Shown: positions 18,114 to 26,068 of the stretch, piece after piece
Layout of the letters: each line of letters opens with the position of its first letter
Numbering within the stretch: the first letter of the stretch is position 1
Source of the DNA: Acetobacter aceti
GTDB lineage: Bacteria > Pseudomonadota > Alphaproteobacteria > Acetobacterales > Acetobacteraceae
NCBI RefSeq assembly: GCF_002005445.1
Contig: NZ_CP014692.1
Coordinates: 372,001 to 436,000, forward strand
Direction: 5' to 3'
DNA length: 64,000 bases
Translations under genes and position numbers: made by a program
The notes under the pieces: generated by a model
What the model was told of the DNA's origin: nothing
Databases searched by the model: none
What the model saw: the letters and a program-made list of their open reading frames with translations, nothing else

Positions 18114-19514
18114 TCAGCTTCTGTTGGAGAGAACGGCTGACCTTACGGCGTCTTCAACGGTTCCGAGCGCGTTGTCCACGACGCGGAAACGCTCCTCACG
18201 GTCGAACAGGTCGGCGAGCGACGGAGGCAGCGCCGGGGTGATGCCCGTGGCAGCGCGCATCGCGTCCGGGAATTTTGCCGGATGCGCGGTCGCCATGGCG
18301 ACCATTGGCACACCGGGTTCACGGAACTTCCGTCCGGCTGTGATGCCGATGACGGTGTGAGGGTCGGCAAGATACTGGCTGTTCTGATGCACTGAACGGA
18401 TCTGGGCTTCCGTCTCTTCATCATCAAGGGCGAGACCCGAGAAAAGCGTGTGAATCGACTCCCACACTTTCGCTGGCACGTCCATCTTTCCGGTCGAGCG
18501 GAAGCCGGTCATCAGGGCAGCGCAGGCTTCGGCGTCACGACCAAGGAACTCGAACAGCAGCCGCTCGAAGTTCGACGACACCTGAATGTCCATCGACGGC
18601 GACAGGCTGGGTACGACCTGACGGGCTGACATGTCGTTGCTGTCAAGGAAGCGCGTCAGAATATCGTTGCGGTTCGACCCGACGCAGAGGTGCCTGATCG
18701 GCAGTCCCATCTGCTTCGCGACCCAAGCCGCCAGCACATTGCCGAAATTGCCGGTGGGAACGGCGAACGAGACCTCCCGGTCCGGCGCGCCAAGCGCCAG
18801 CGCGGAATAGACATAATAGGGAATCTGCGCGGCGATACGCGCCCAGTTGATCGAGTTGACCGCAGACAGCCTCATGTCCTGACGGAACGGCGCATCGGCG
18901 AACATCGCCTTCACCATGTCCTGACAGTCATCGAACGTGCCCTTGAGGGCGAGGTTGGTGATGTTGCTGTCCAGCACCGTCGTCATCTGGCGACGCTGCA
19001 CGTCGGAGGTGCGGCCTTCCGGATGCAGGATCACAACCGTCAGACGGTCACGGCCACGGCAGGCTTCGATTGCGGCGGAACCGGTGTCGCCGGAGGTTGC
19101 GCCGACGATGGTGACGCGCTGGTCGCGCTCGGTCAGGACGTGGTCGAACAGACGTCCCAGAAGCTGAAGCGCCATGTCCTTGAAGGCCAGCGTCGGACCA
19201 TGGAACAGTTCCTGCACATACAGCCCGTCCTCGATCTGGGTCAGCGGCACGATGGCGGCGTGATCGAACTGCGAATAGGCGTCCCGGCAGAAACCGAGCA
19301 GCGTGTCGTGGTCGATCGATCCGGCGGTGAAGGGCGCAATGATTTTCGCGGCCAGTTCCGGATAGGGGAGCGCCCGCATGGCGCGCCATTCATCGGCGGA
19401 AAACCGGGGCCATGATTCCGGCATGTAAAGCCCGCCATCCTCGGCGAGCCCGGCCAGCAGGATATCGGAGAAGGAATGGACCGGGGCCTTGCCACGGGTG
19501 GAGACGTATTTCAT
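18114..19514 (-). CDS. thrC: Threonine synthase
   Basis: The 466-residue product converts O-phosphohomoserine to threonine with pyridoxal phosphate. The Schiff-base lysine is K112 in FHGPTLAFKDMALQLLG, and the phosphate loop is seen in VGATSGDTGSAAIEACRG and VPTGNFGNVLAAW. The start MKYVSTRGKAPVHSFSDILLAGLAEDGGLYMPE is characteristic. The ATG at 19514 is used rather than the open-frame start at 19595. The enzyme belongs to the longer, bacterial/fungal type of threonine synthase. Confidence 0.96.
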   Translation of the reverse strand: MKYVSTRGKAPVHSFSDILLAGLAEDGGLYMPESWPRFSADEWRAMRALPYPELAAKIIAPFTAGSIDHDTLLGFCRDAYSQFDHAAIVPLTQIEDGLYVQELFHGPTLAFKDMALQLLGRLFDHVLTERDQRVTIVGATSGDTGSAAIEACRGRDRLTVVILHPEGRTSDVQRRQMTTVLDSNITNLALKGTFDDCQDMVKAMFADAPFRQDMRLSAVNSINWARIAAQIPYYVYSALALGAPDREVSFAVPTGNFGNVLAAWVAKQMGLPIRHLCVGSNRNDILTRFLDSNDMSARQVVPSLSPSMDIQVSSNFERLLFEFLGRDAEACAALMTGFRSTGKMDVPAKVWESIHTLFSGLALDDEETEAQIRSVHQNSQYLADPHTVIGITAGRKFREPGVPMVAMATAHPAKFPDAMRAATGITPALPPSLADLFDREERFRVVDNALGTVEDAVRSAVLSNRS

Positions 19515-19554
19515 GCGCTTTCTATAACCGGTCTGGAGCGAAGCGGGGAGGGGA

Positions 19555-20697
19555 CTATTTGCGAAGAACGTCAGAAGTCGCGTCTTCGGGGACATGGAAG
19601 CTGTAAACGGTCACAGGCCACTGCACCGTCGCCTGCCCGTTCTGGAAGCGTGCGGCCTGATCAAGTTGCGCGGCCGGCACGAAAAGCGTGCTGCCGGACG
19701 GGGCCGTGGACAGGGAGAGACCACCCGGCCACTTCAGGCGGGGATCGGTGATCAGATGATGCGGAATCCGTCCCGGCGTGTAGCTGTTGATGCTGCCGGT
19801 GGTGACGTCAGACCAGTACAGCGTGCCATCCGGTCCGACCGTAAGTCCGCCGAGCGCGTGGGTTTTGTACCAGAGCGTGGCGCTTTCCTGTAACGCCGTG
19901 TTCGTCGAATCCGGATCGTCGAACAGACGCGTCGCTATACGATAGAGCGGTCCGCAGTAGGATTGCACATACAGCCACTGACCGTCCGGACTGATGGCGA
20001 TCAGGGTGGCGTCGATGGCCAGAGGTCGTCCATCCCGCGCTTTCACCGTGCCGTTCGGCGTTTCGATCGGTCGCTTGGCTGTCAGCCCTTCGACGTGATC
20101 GAGAAAACGTCGTGCGACACCGCTCTCAAGATCGATGACCAGAATCCCCGGCACGCCCGAATCCGCGACATAGGCTGTCTGCCCATGCACGGCGATGCCT
20201 GCCAGAATACTGCCGTCCCGCAGCGCATCCGCTGAAACGGGAAAAGAGCGTTTCACCAGACCTGTGGAGGGATCAATCTGGATCAGTTTCGCAGGTGCTT
20301 CCGGTTTGGCCTCACGGTCGGGGACGCCGCTATCGACAAGCCAGAGCGTGCCGTCAGCAGCCCGCGTCATACTGGTCAGGGCGACAAAGCGTCTGGCCGG
20401 GTCACCTTCCGCCGCATTCCAGCCTGCATCGGGGTAGGGGACAGGTGCGCCACCGGCTGTCGCGATGCTGAGTTGCGGACCCGGATTGCCGAGCCAGCGC
20501 GGGGCTTCCAGCACCAGCCTGCCATCGGGCAGGGCGATCACGGACTCCCATATCTGGGAGGGCGACGTCACGACAGGTGTCAGATCAGCAGCCGTCGCCT
20601 CGGGCTTTTCCGGCATGGGGACCGCCAGAGCCGAGGTGGAGAATGTCGCCAGAGCAGGGGACAGTGACAGACAGGTGACGAGAAGCAGCCGTTTCAT
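19555..20697 (-). CDS. Secreted Yellow/major-royal-jelly-type beta-propeller protein
   Basis: The 380-residue product begins with a signal peptide (MKRLLLVTCLSLSPALATFSTSALA). The body reads like a six-bladed propeller of the MRJP/Yellow or gluconolactonase type: QIWESVIALPDGRLVLEAPRW, WLVDSGV, AYVADSGVPGILVIDLESG, ISPDGQWLYVQSYCGPLYRI and THALGGLTVGPDGTLYWSDVT. Bacterial members are exported and of unknown substrate. An alternative in-frame ATG at 20721 would add eight residues. It is 40 bases upstream of thrC on the same strand, with no obvious pathway link. Confidence 0.8.
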   Translation of the reverse strand: MKRLLLVTCLSLSPALATFSTSALAVPMPEKPEATAADLTPVVTSPSQIWESVIALPDGRLVLEAPRWLGNPGPQLSIATAGGAPVPYPDAGWNAAEGDPARRFVALTSMTRAADGTLWLVDSGVPDREAKPEAPAKLIQIDPSTGLVKRSFPVSADALRDGSILAGIAVHGQTAYVADSGVPGILVIDLESGVARRFLDHVEGLTAKRPIETPNGTVKARDGRPLAIDATLIAISPDGQWLYVQSYCGPLYRIATRLFDDPDSTNTALQESATLWYKTHALGGLTVGPDGTLYWSDVTTGSINSYTPGRIPHHLITDPRLKWPGGLSLSTAPSGSTLFVPAAQLDQAARFQNGQATVQWPVTVYSFHVPEDATSDVLRK

Positions 20698-20772
20698 GGC
20701 AGAGAGTTTCACCCTGTTCATGTCCTCTGACAACACCTCTCGATTGCGGTCCTGACGCGCAGGGAATTTCTA

Positions 20773-22071
20773 TCAGGCAGTCAGTGCCGTCGGATTGGCC
20801 AGCGCCAGCCCTTCCGCCACGGAGACGAACTCACCACCGAGTTCGACCTTGTCCGCGCCGAACCGCTGGATGAACAGTTCCCGCACAGCAGGCACGAACG
20901 AGGTGCCACCGGTAAGAAACACGCGGTCGATCTGGTCCGGCGTCAGGTTCGAACGCTCAATGGCAAGATCAATGGCATCTCCGAACTGCGCCAGATCGGG
21001 GGCGATCCAGCGTTCGAAATCGGTACGCTGGATCGTCTCCTCGATCCTGAGTCCTTTCTGCGAGAAGCGAAGTACGGCGCTGTCTTCGGAAGACAGGGTG
21101 CGCTTGGCGGCTGACACGGCGTTGTAAAGCAGCTGCCCGTTCTGTTCTCGGATCAGTTCGACCAGATTCATCAGCCGTTCAGGCTGGGAGGCCGTGCGGG
21201 CCACCTCGGCAATCTCGTTCAGAATGCGCGGGGTCCGCATCAGGGACAGACGATGCCAGCGGGCAAGAGACGTGTACCATTCGATCGGCACCGGCAGCGG
21301 TTCGCCACCCATGATGCGGAAGGTGCAGTCGCGGCCCAGAAACGGCGCAACCACATGATCGATGATCCGCGTGTCGAACTGGTCCCCGGCCAGCCCCACG
21401 CCCGCGTAACCCAGAGCCTGCGTGTGCTGCGCTGATCCGGGTTCGAAACGCAGAACCGAGAAATCGCTCGTGCCGCCGCCAAAATCCCCGACCAGCACCG
21501 TTGCCGGATGATTGAGGCGATGCGCGAACTTCCACCCTGCGGCTTCCGGCTCAAGCATGATGGAGATTTCAGGAAACCCGGCTTCGGAGAGACTGACTCT
21601 CAGTCGTGCTTCTCCAAGGTCATCATCCGCAGTGTCGCCGACAAAACGCACGGGACGTCCGACCGTCACCGCACAGTCCTGCGGCGCAAGGTCCGCCAGT
21701 TTCATCAGTTCCTGAAGGAAAGAGGCGATCAGTGTTTCCAGAGGAACCCGCTGCCCGAAAAGCTGGGTTTCCCGGAAGCTGGCCTGCGCCAGATAGGACT
21801 TCATCGACATGATCAGCCGGGTTTCCGTCGGGTCGTCGAGATAGGCTTCGACGGCGGCTTCCCCAACGGCGCGTTCGGTCTGGCGACGTCCTCCCGTCAG
21901 ATCCTGCCACAGCGCCAGCAGGGTGCGGCAGGTGTCTGCGGTGTCTCCTCCGGGCGTCGGAAAACGCACGGTCCGCGTATCGCCGTTCCCGTTCCGCAGA
22001 ACGATGACGCTGTTCGTTGTGCCGAAATCGATGCCCAGTCTGACGGGAGGGGAGGAAGAGCCGTTTTTCAT
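20773..22071 (-). CDS. Hsp70-family chaperone-like protein (YegD type)
   Basis: The 432-residue product has the actin/Hsp70 ATPase fold: phosphate 1 RLGIDFGTTNSVIVLR, phosphate 2 VLVGDFGGGTSDFSVLRF and adenosine motif RVFLTGGTSFVPAVRELF. It stops after the nucleotide-binding domain, with no substrate-binding lid, as in E. coli YegD. Its clients are unknown. A GTG at 22095 would add eight residues but sits directly against an AGGAGG, so the ATG at 22071 is listed; the start is unsure. It lies 46 bases downstream of the EAL-like gene. Confidence 0.88.
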   Translation of the reverse strand: MKNGSSSPPVRLGIDFGTTNSVIVLRNGNGDTRTVRFPTPGGDTADTCRTLLALWQDLTGGRRQTERAVGEAAVEAYLDDPTETRLIMSMKSYLAQASFRETQLFGQRVPLETLIASFLQELMKLADLAPQDCAVTVGRPVRFVGDTADDDLGEARLRVSLSEAGFPEISIMLEPEAAGWKFAHRLNHPATVLVGDFGGGTSDFSVLRFEPGSAQHTQALGYAGVGLAGDQFDTRIIDHVVAPFLGRDCTFRIMGGEPLPVPIEWYTSLARWHRLSLMRTPRILNEIAEVARTASQPERLMNLVELIREQNGQLLYNAVSAAKRTLSSEDSAVLRFSQKGLRIEETIQRTDFERWIAPDLAQFGDAIDLAIERSNLTPDQIDRVFLTGGTSFVPAVRELFIQRFGADKVELGGEFVSVAEGLALANPTALTA

Positions 22072-22117
22072 GAGCGGGGACTTAAAAGCTGGCACTCCTC
22101 CTGTCCACGCCTGATGA

Positions 22118-22936
22118 TCATGATGCGCGTTTTCTTTTCCGTGCGACCGATCGGTCCGTCTTCTGGTCTTTCAGGAAATCGATCGGGGACTGAGGTTTCC
22201 CAAGCATGTTTCCACGGCCTTCCTGACATTGGATGGTCTGTAGAAAATGAAGGATTTCAGCTGTGTCCACACCTTCCGCCCGCGTATTCAGCCCGAAATC
22301 GATTCCCAACTGCACAACGGCCCGGGCGATGCTCTGGCCTGCCTGAAGATGAGTGGGATCGTCGTGACAGAAAAGGTGTCGGTCCAGCTTCACGTCTGTC
22401 AGCAGGCCGGAAAGGGTTCTGTCCCGAAGAAGGGAAAGACTTGTAAGGCCTGTCCCGAAGCCGGAGAGTACAAGTCCGACGCCCGCGTCCCGCAGGGCGG
22501 CGAGAGAGTAAATCAGGACATCACTGTCGACGGCCAGACTGGCTTCCGTGAATTCGAGATCCAGTTTCGATGCTGGCAACTGCTGGTCGGACAGGGCGGT
22601 GACGAGGTGATCCAGCAGGTCCACCGGGAATGCCTCCGGGGTTTCGACCGGCAGGGCCAGACGGCAGTGAGGCGGGAATTCTGCCGCCATTCTGCATCCT
22701 TCCAGCAGAAGCGGCAGCCAGAAAGGTTCCTTCTGGCGCCGCCGCAGAGTCATGCGCCCGGATGTCAGGGATGGTGGAGAGCAGAGGTCGCCACCCACCA
22801 CAGTCAATGTCGAAAGCGAAAAGCGCGGTACAATACTGAAACTAATCTCAGTTCTCTGTCGTGTATGCGTTCCTGCCGTATGCGACGCAAGACGGTGAGT
22901 GGTCTCCGGGCGACCAGAAGCAGGTGTAACAGGCAA
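22118..22936 (-). CDS. Degenerate EAL-domain protein
   Basis: The last ~230 residues align by eye with an EAL (cyclic-di-GMP phosphodiesterase) domain: LDLEFTEASLAVDS (for ELEITES), GVGLVLSGFGTGLTSLSLLRD (for VxIAIDDFGTGYSSL), LLTDVKLDR (for LKIDR) and AEGVDTAEILHFLQTIQCQEGRG (for AEGVETxEQ...CQGxG). Key catalytic residues are missing: the EAL triplet is GDL, the metal-binding DD of DDFGTG is SG, and KID is KLD. It is therefore probably not a phosphodiesterase but a possible c-di-GMP or protein-binding module. The first ~30 residues are doubtful and the true start is uncertain. Confidence 0.72.
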   Translation of the reverse strand: MPVTPASGRPETTHRLASHTAGTHTRQRTEISFSIVPRFSLSTLTVVGGDLCSPPSLTSGRMTLRRRQKEPFWLPLLLEGCRMAAEFPPHCRLALPVETPEAFPVDLLDHLVTALSDQQLPASKLDLEFTEASLAVDSDVLIYSLAALRDAGVGLVLSGFGTGLTSLSLLRDRTLSGLLTDVKLDRHLFCHDDPTHLQAGQSIARAVVQLGIDFGLNTRAEGVDTAEILHFLQTIQCQEGRGNMLGKPQSPIDFLKDQKTDRSVARKRKRAS

Positions 22937-23885
22937 AAAGGCTCTCCCGGTAAAGCAGATCGCCTGAGACGTTAGACGCAGCAGGTAACTTTCTGGTAAA
23001 TTATGAGAATTCTGATAAAAATAACCATGACGAAATTGATGTTACCTGAATGTGAAAGCTGAGTGGTCTGCGGCAGAAATTCATATTTGCGGGATTTGAC
23101 CCGGAAGCAGGAGGCTGTTTGCAGGCATCATAGCGTGTGCCGCCTGCGCCACATACGGAGAGAAGGCAGCCGCTCTTGCTCGCTATAAGCAAAATCCGGG
23201 GTCGCTCTCCGCCGCAGGGCGAGCATTGAGACTCAGACCTCATTTGGGGAGATGGAAGAGAAGCGGATCGTGATCGGGGTGAGCTTGGGCATAGTGGTCG
23301 TATCGCATTGGCTGATATCGTCACTCTATCCAGTCTTACGAAGGGACTCTCGATCAGACGGTTTTGTTTTCCGGATTTCCCCAACGGAATGCTGGCGATG
23401 ATAGTCCGGTCCGGGAACGGTGATCTGATCAGGCTCTACGGGCGGTTTCTTTCTTGGGTCACCGATGGTCTCTTCTGTCTGGCCGTGAGAATCTGGAAGG
23501 GACACATCTGACTGTTTCGGATCACCGCTCTGTGCCTGATGCCATGTCCGGTTTCGGGTTCAGTCCGCTTTGTGTGTCCGATATGCCGGAGAGTAGCTCG
23601 CTTTTGAGCAGAAGGCTGCTGCCCGGTGTACCTCGGGCGCGCCACGTCCGTCCTCAGGCGCTTCCAGTAGCCGTCTGTTCTGTCAATGCCGTAAAAACCA
23701 TGTCCTGCGCTTCGATTCCCCTTCCGTCCTCCGATTCAGGGCGGGATCAGGCCCTGACTTCGGATCTGTTCCCCTGCTTCAGCGCATCCTACGTCTTAAA
23801 ACAGTAACGAAATCATAACCCAAATAAAGATTAATATTAAGTAAACGCTCTGCAAGCTAAAGACACACCAGAGCAAAGAATCATA
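22937..23885. other. Gene-poor stretch of about 950 bases
   Basis: Between the EAL-like gene and phospholipase C no convincing gene is seen. Open frames (127 residues on the minus strand at 23001-23384, 117 on the plus strand at 23454-23807) have low-complexity compositions rich in S, R, P and C, no family motif and no good ribosome site. The last 80 bases before the phospholipase ATG are AT-rich and presumably hold its promoter. A decayed element or an unrecognised RNA cannot be excluded. Confidence 0.4.
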
Positions 23886-25976
23886 ATGTCTGATACAAAC
23901 CGCAGAAACTTTATGAAGCTGATGGCGGGAGGCGGGACCATTGGAACCCTTCCTCTCAGCATAAAAAAGGCGCTGGCAACACCGGCCAACAACACGACCC
24001 GCTCCATCGAGGATGTCGAGTACGTCATTTTCCTCATGCAGGAAAACAGGTCGTTTGATCACTATTATGGTATGTTGCAGGGGGTTCGCGGCTTCAATGA
24101 TCCGCGCGTCGCGTCGCGAAATGCGACACAGAGCGTGTGGGAGCAGCCGCAGGGTTCATCCGTGGTGATGCCGTTCCATCCCACGGCGCCAGACCTTGGG
24201 CTGGCTTTCGTGGCGGACCTTGCCCATGACTGGGAAAGCACGCATGCGGCCTGGAATGGTGGTTCATGGGATGGCTGGATTGCAGCCAAGACCACGACGT
24301 GCATGGCGCATATGGAACGCTCTGATATTCCATTTCATTATGCTCTGGCCGATGCTTTTACAATCTGTGATGCCTATCACTGCTCGCTTATGGGCTCCAC
24401 TGATCCCAACCGCTATTACATGTGGACCGGCTGGGTCGGCAACGATGGCAAAGGTGGCGGTCCTGTCGTTGACAACGCTGAGGCGGGCTATTCCTGGACC
24501 ACCTACCCCGAGCGTCTGCAGGCCGCCGGCGTTACCTGGAAAGTCTATCAGGATATCGGTACCGGGCTGACCGCAGCAGGAAGCTGGGGCTGGACCAGCA
24601 ACGCCTATATCGGGACATACGGGGACAGCTCACTGCTGTATTTCAATCAGTACCGCAACGCGGATGATTCCTCGCCGCTCGCCCAGTATGGACGGACCGG
24701 CACCAATATCGCTCAGTCCGGCACTCTTTTTGATATTCTGAAAAGTGATGTCGAATCCGGAAATCTGTCACAGGTGTCATGGATTGTCGCGCCTGAAGCC
24801 TATTCAGAGCACCCGAACTGGCCGCCGAATTACGGCGCATGGTATGTCTCTCAGGTTCTGGACATCCTCACGGCAAACCCTGACGTCTGGAGCAAAACCG
24901 TTGTTTTTCTCACATTTGACGAGAATGACGGCTTCTTCGACCACGTTATTCCTCCCGCGCCTCCACCGGCCGCAGGGCGTGGCAAATCGACCGTTTCCAT
25001 AGAAAACGAGATATTTCCGGGAACATCGTCAAAAAGTTCCGGACCTTACGGTTTTGGGCCGCGCGTGCCGATGACAGTCATTTCTCCATGGACGCGGGGT
25101 GGCTGGGTCAACTCACAGGTGTTCGACCATACCTCGATGATCCGGTTTCTGGAGAAGCGTTTCGGTTCACTGTCACCCAATCTGACGGAACCCAATATCA
25201 CGCCCTGGCGTCGTGTCGTTTCAGGCGACCTGACCTCGATCTTTAACTTCCAGACGCCCAATGAAGATCTCGCTTCACTCCCTTCTACAACTGGCTATGT
25301 CCCGCCGGATCAGAACCGTCATTCCAGCTACGTACCAAGCGTGCCCACCACGCAGACTGTTCCGCAGCAGGAAAGCGGCGTCAGACCGGCGCGTGCTCTG
25401 CCTTATGATCTGCACACGCAATTCACGCCGTCATCCTCTACCGGAATGGCGACACTGAAATTCGTGAACAGTGGTGAGGCTGGCGTGGTCTTTCATGTTC
25501 GTGATCTCAACGGCGCTTTCCTGCCCCGCTATTTTACGGTTGAAGCCGCCAAATCCCTCTCCGACACATGGATCGTGAACAGCGGCAGCAGCTACAATCT
25601 GGAAACACACGGCCCGAACGGATTCTTCCGCGCCTATCGCGGCACACTCGGCGGTGCGGCGCATTCTTCTGCGCTGGCGATCTCCACGCAGTCCAACCGC
25701 ACTGCCAGGATGCTGATCATCGAACTGATCAATGAAGGCGCCTCAGCGCTCACGCTGACCTTCAGGGATGCCTATGCCTCGACGCAGATGAAGCCGGTGG
25801 TTCTCGCCGCTCATGGCTCTCATCCGCTGGTCGTCTCGGCCCGGAGCACAAGCGGCTGGTATGATGTCACGATAACGGCTGCTGAAGACAGCACTTTTCG
25901 GGCCCAGATCGCTGGGCATCTCGAAAACGGTCAGCCCAGCATCACCGATCCACTGATGGGCGGCGTCACAGTCTGA
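23886..25976 (+). CDS. Phospholipase C (phosphoesterase family), Tat-exported
   Basis: The 696-residue product starts with a twin-arginine signal (NRRNFMKLMAGGG, R6-R7). It carries the catalytic start of bacterial non-haemolytic/haemolytic PLC: VEYVIFLMQENRSFDHYYGMLQGVRGFNDPR. Further metal and substrate residues lie in VVFLTFDENDGFFDHVIPP and RVPMTVISPWTRGGWV. Two C-terminal PLC beta domains (about 500-690, KFVNSGEAGVVFHVRDL and YDVTITAAED) complete the usual layout. It would hydrolyse phosphatidylcholine or related lipids in the periplasm or outside. A relation to the phosphate regulon is possible, but no Pho box is evident upstream. Confidence 0.92.
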   Translation: MSDTNRRNFMKLMAGGGTIGTLPLSIKKALATPANNTTRSIEDVEYVIFLMQENRSFDHYYGMLQGVRGFNDPRVASRNATQSVWEQPQGSSVVMPFHPTAPDLGLAFVADLAHDWESTHAAWNGGSWDGWIAAKTTTCMAHMERSDIPFHYALADAFTICDAYHCSLMGSTDPNRYYMWTGWVGNDGKGGGPVVDNAEAGYSWTTYPERLQAAGVTWKVYQDIGTGLTAAGSWGWTSNAYIGTYGDSSLLYFNQYRNADDSSPLAQYGRTGTNIAQSGTLFDILKSDVESGNLSQVSWIVAPEAYSEHPNWPPNYGAWYVSQVLDILTANPDVWSKTVVFLTFDENDGFFDHVIPPAPPPAAGRGKSTVSIENEIFPGTSSKSSGPYGFGPRVPMTVISPWTRGGWVNSQVFDHTSMIRFLEKRFGSLSPNLTEPNITPWRRVVSGDLTSIFNFQTPNEDLASLPSTTGYVPPDQNRHSSYVPSVPTTQTVPQQESGVRPARALPYDLHTQFTPSSSTGMATLKFVNSGEAGVVFHVRDLNGAFLPRYFTVEAAKSLSDTWIVNSGSSYNLETHGPNGFFRAYRGTLGGAAHSSALAISTQSNRTARMLIIELINEGASALTLTFRDAYASTQMKPVVLAAHGSHPLVVSARSTSGWYDVTITAAEDSTFRAQIAGHLENGQPSITDPLMGGVTV

Positions 25977-25985
25977 CGCGGCTTG

Positions 25986-26019
25986 GGCGTTCACGTCGTC
26001 TGCCGGTCGCGTGAACGCC
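25986..26019 (+). terminator. Terminator after phospholipase C
   Basis: GGCGTTCACG (25986-25995) and CGTGAACGCC (26010-26019) form a perfect 10-base stem with a 14-base loop, followed by ATTCTTTCC. It starts 10 bases beyond the phospholipase stop and separates it from the AIDA-Hint gene, which must therefore have its own promoter or rely on read-through. Confidence 0.65.
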
Positions 26020-26068
26020 ATTCTTTCCCCTGCCTTCCGATACTCACGATCTGGAAACGATAAGCCCC

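Noticed and set aside
23090..23103. T-arm-like sequence suggesting a tRNA on the minus strand
   Set aside because: The loop is one base short and no acceptor, D or anticodon stems can be paired around it.
23454..23807. 117-codon plus-strand frame before phospholipase C
   Set aside because: Its composition is rich in S, R, P and L with no motif, no ribosome site and no signal; it is not supported as a gene.
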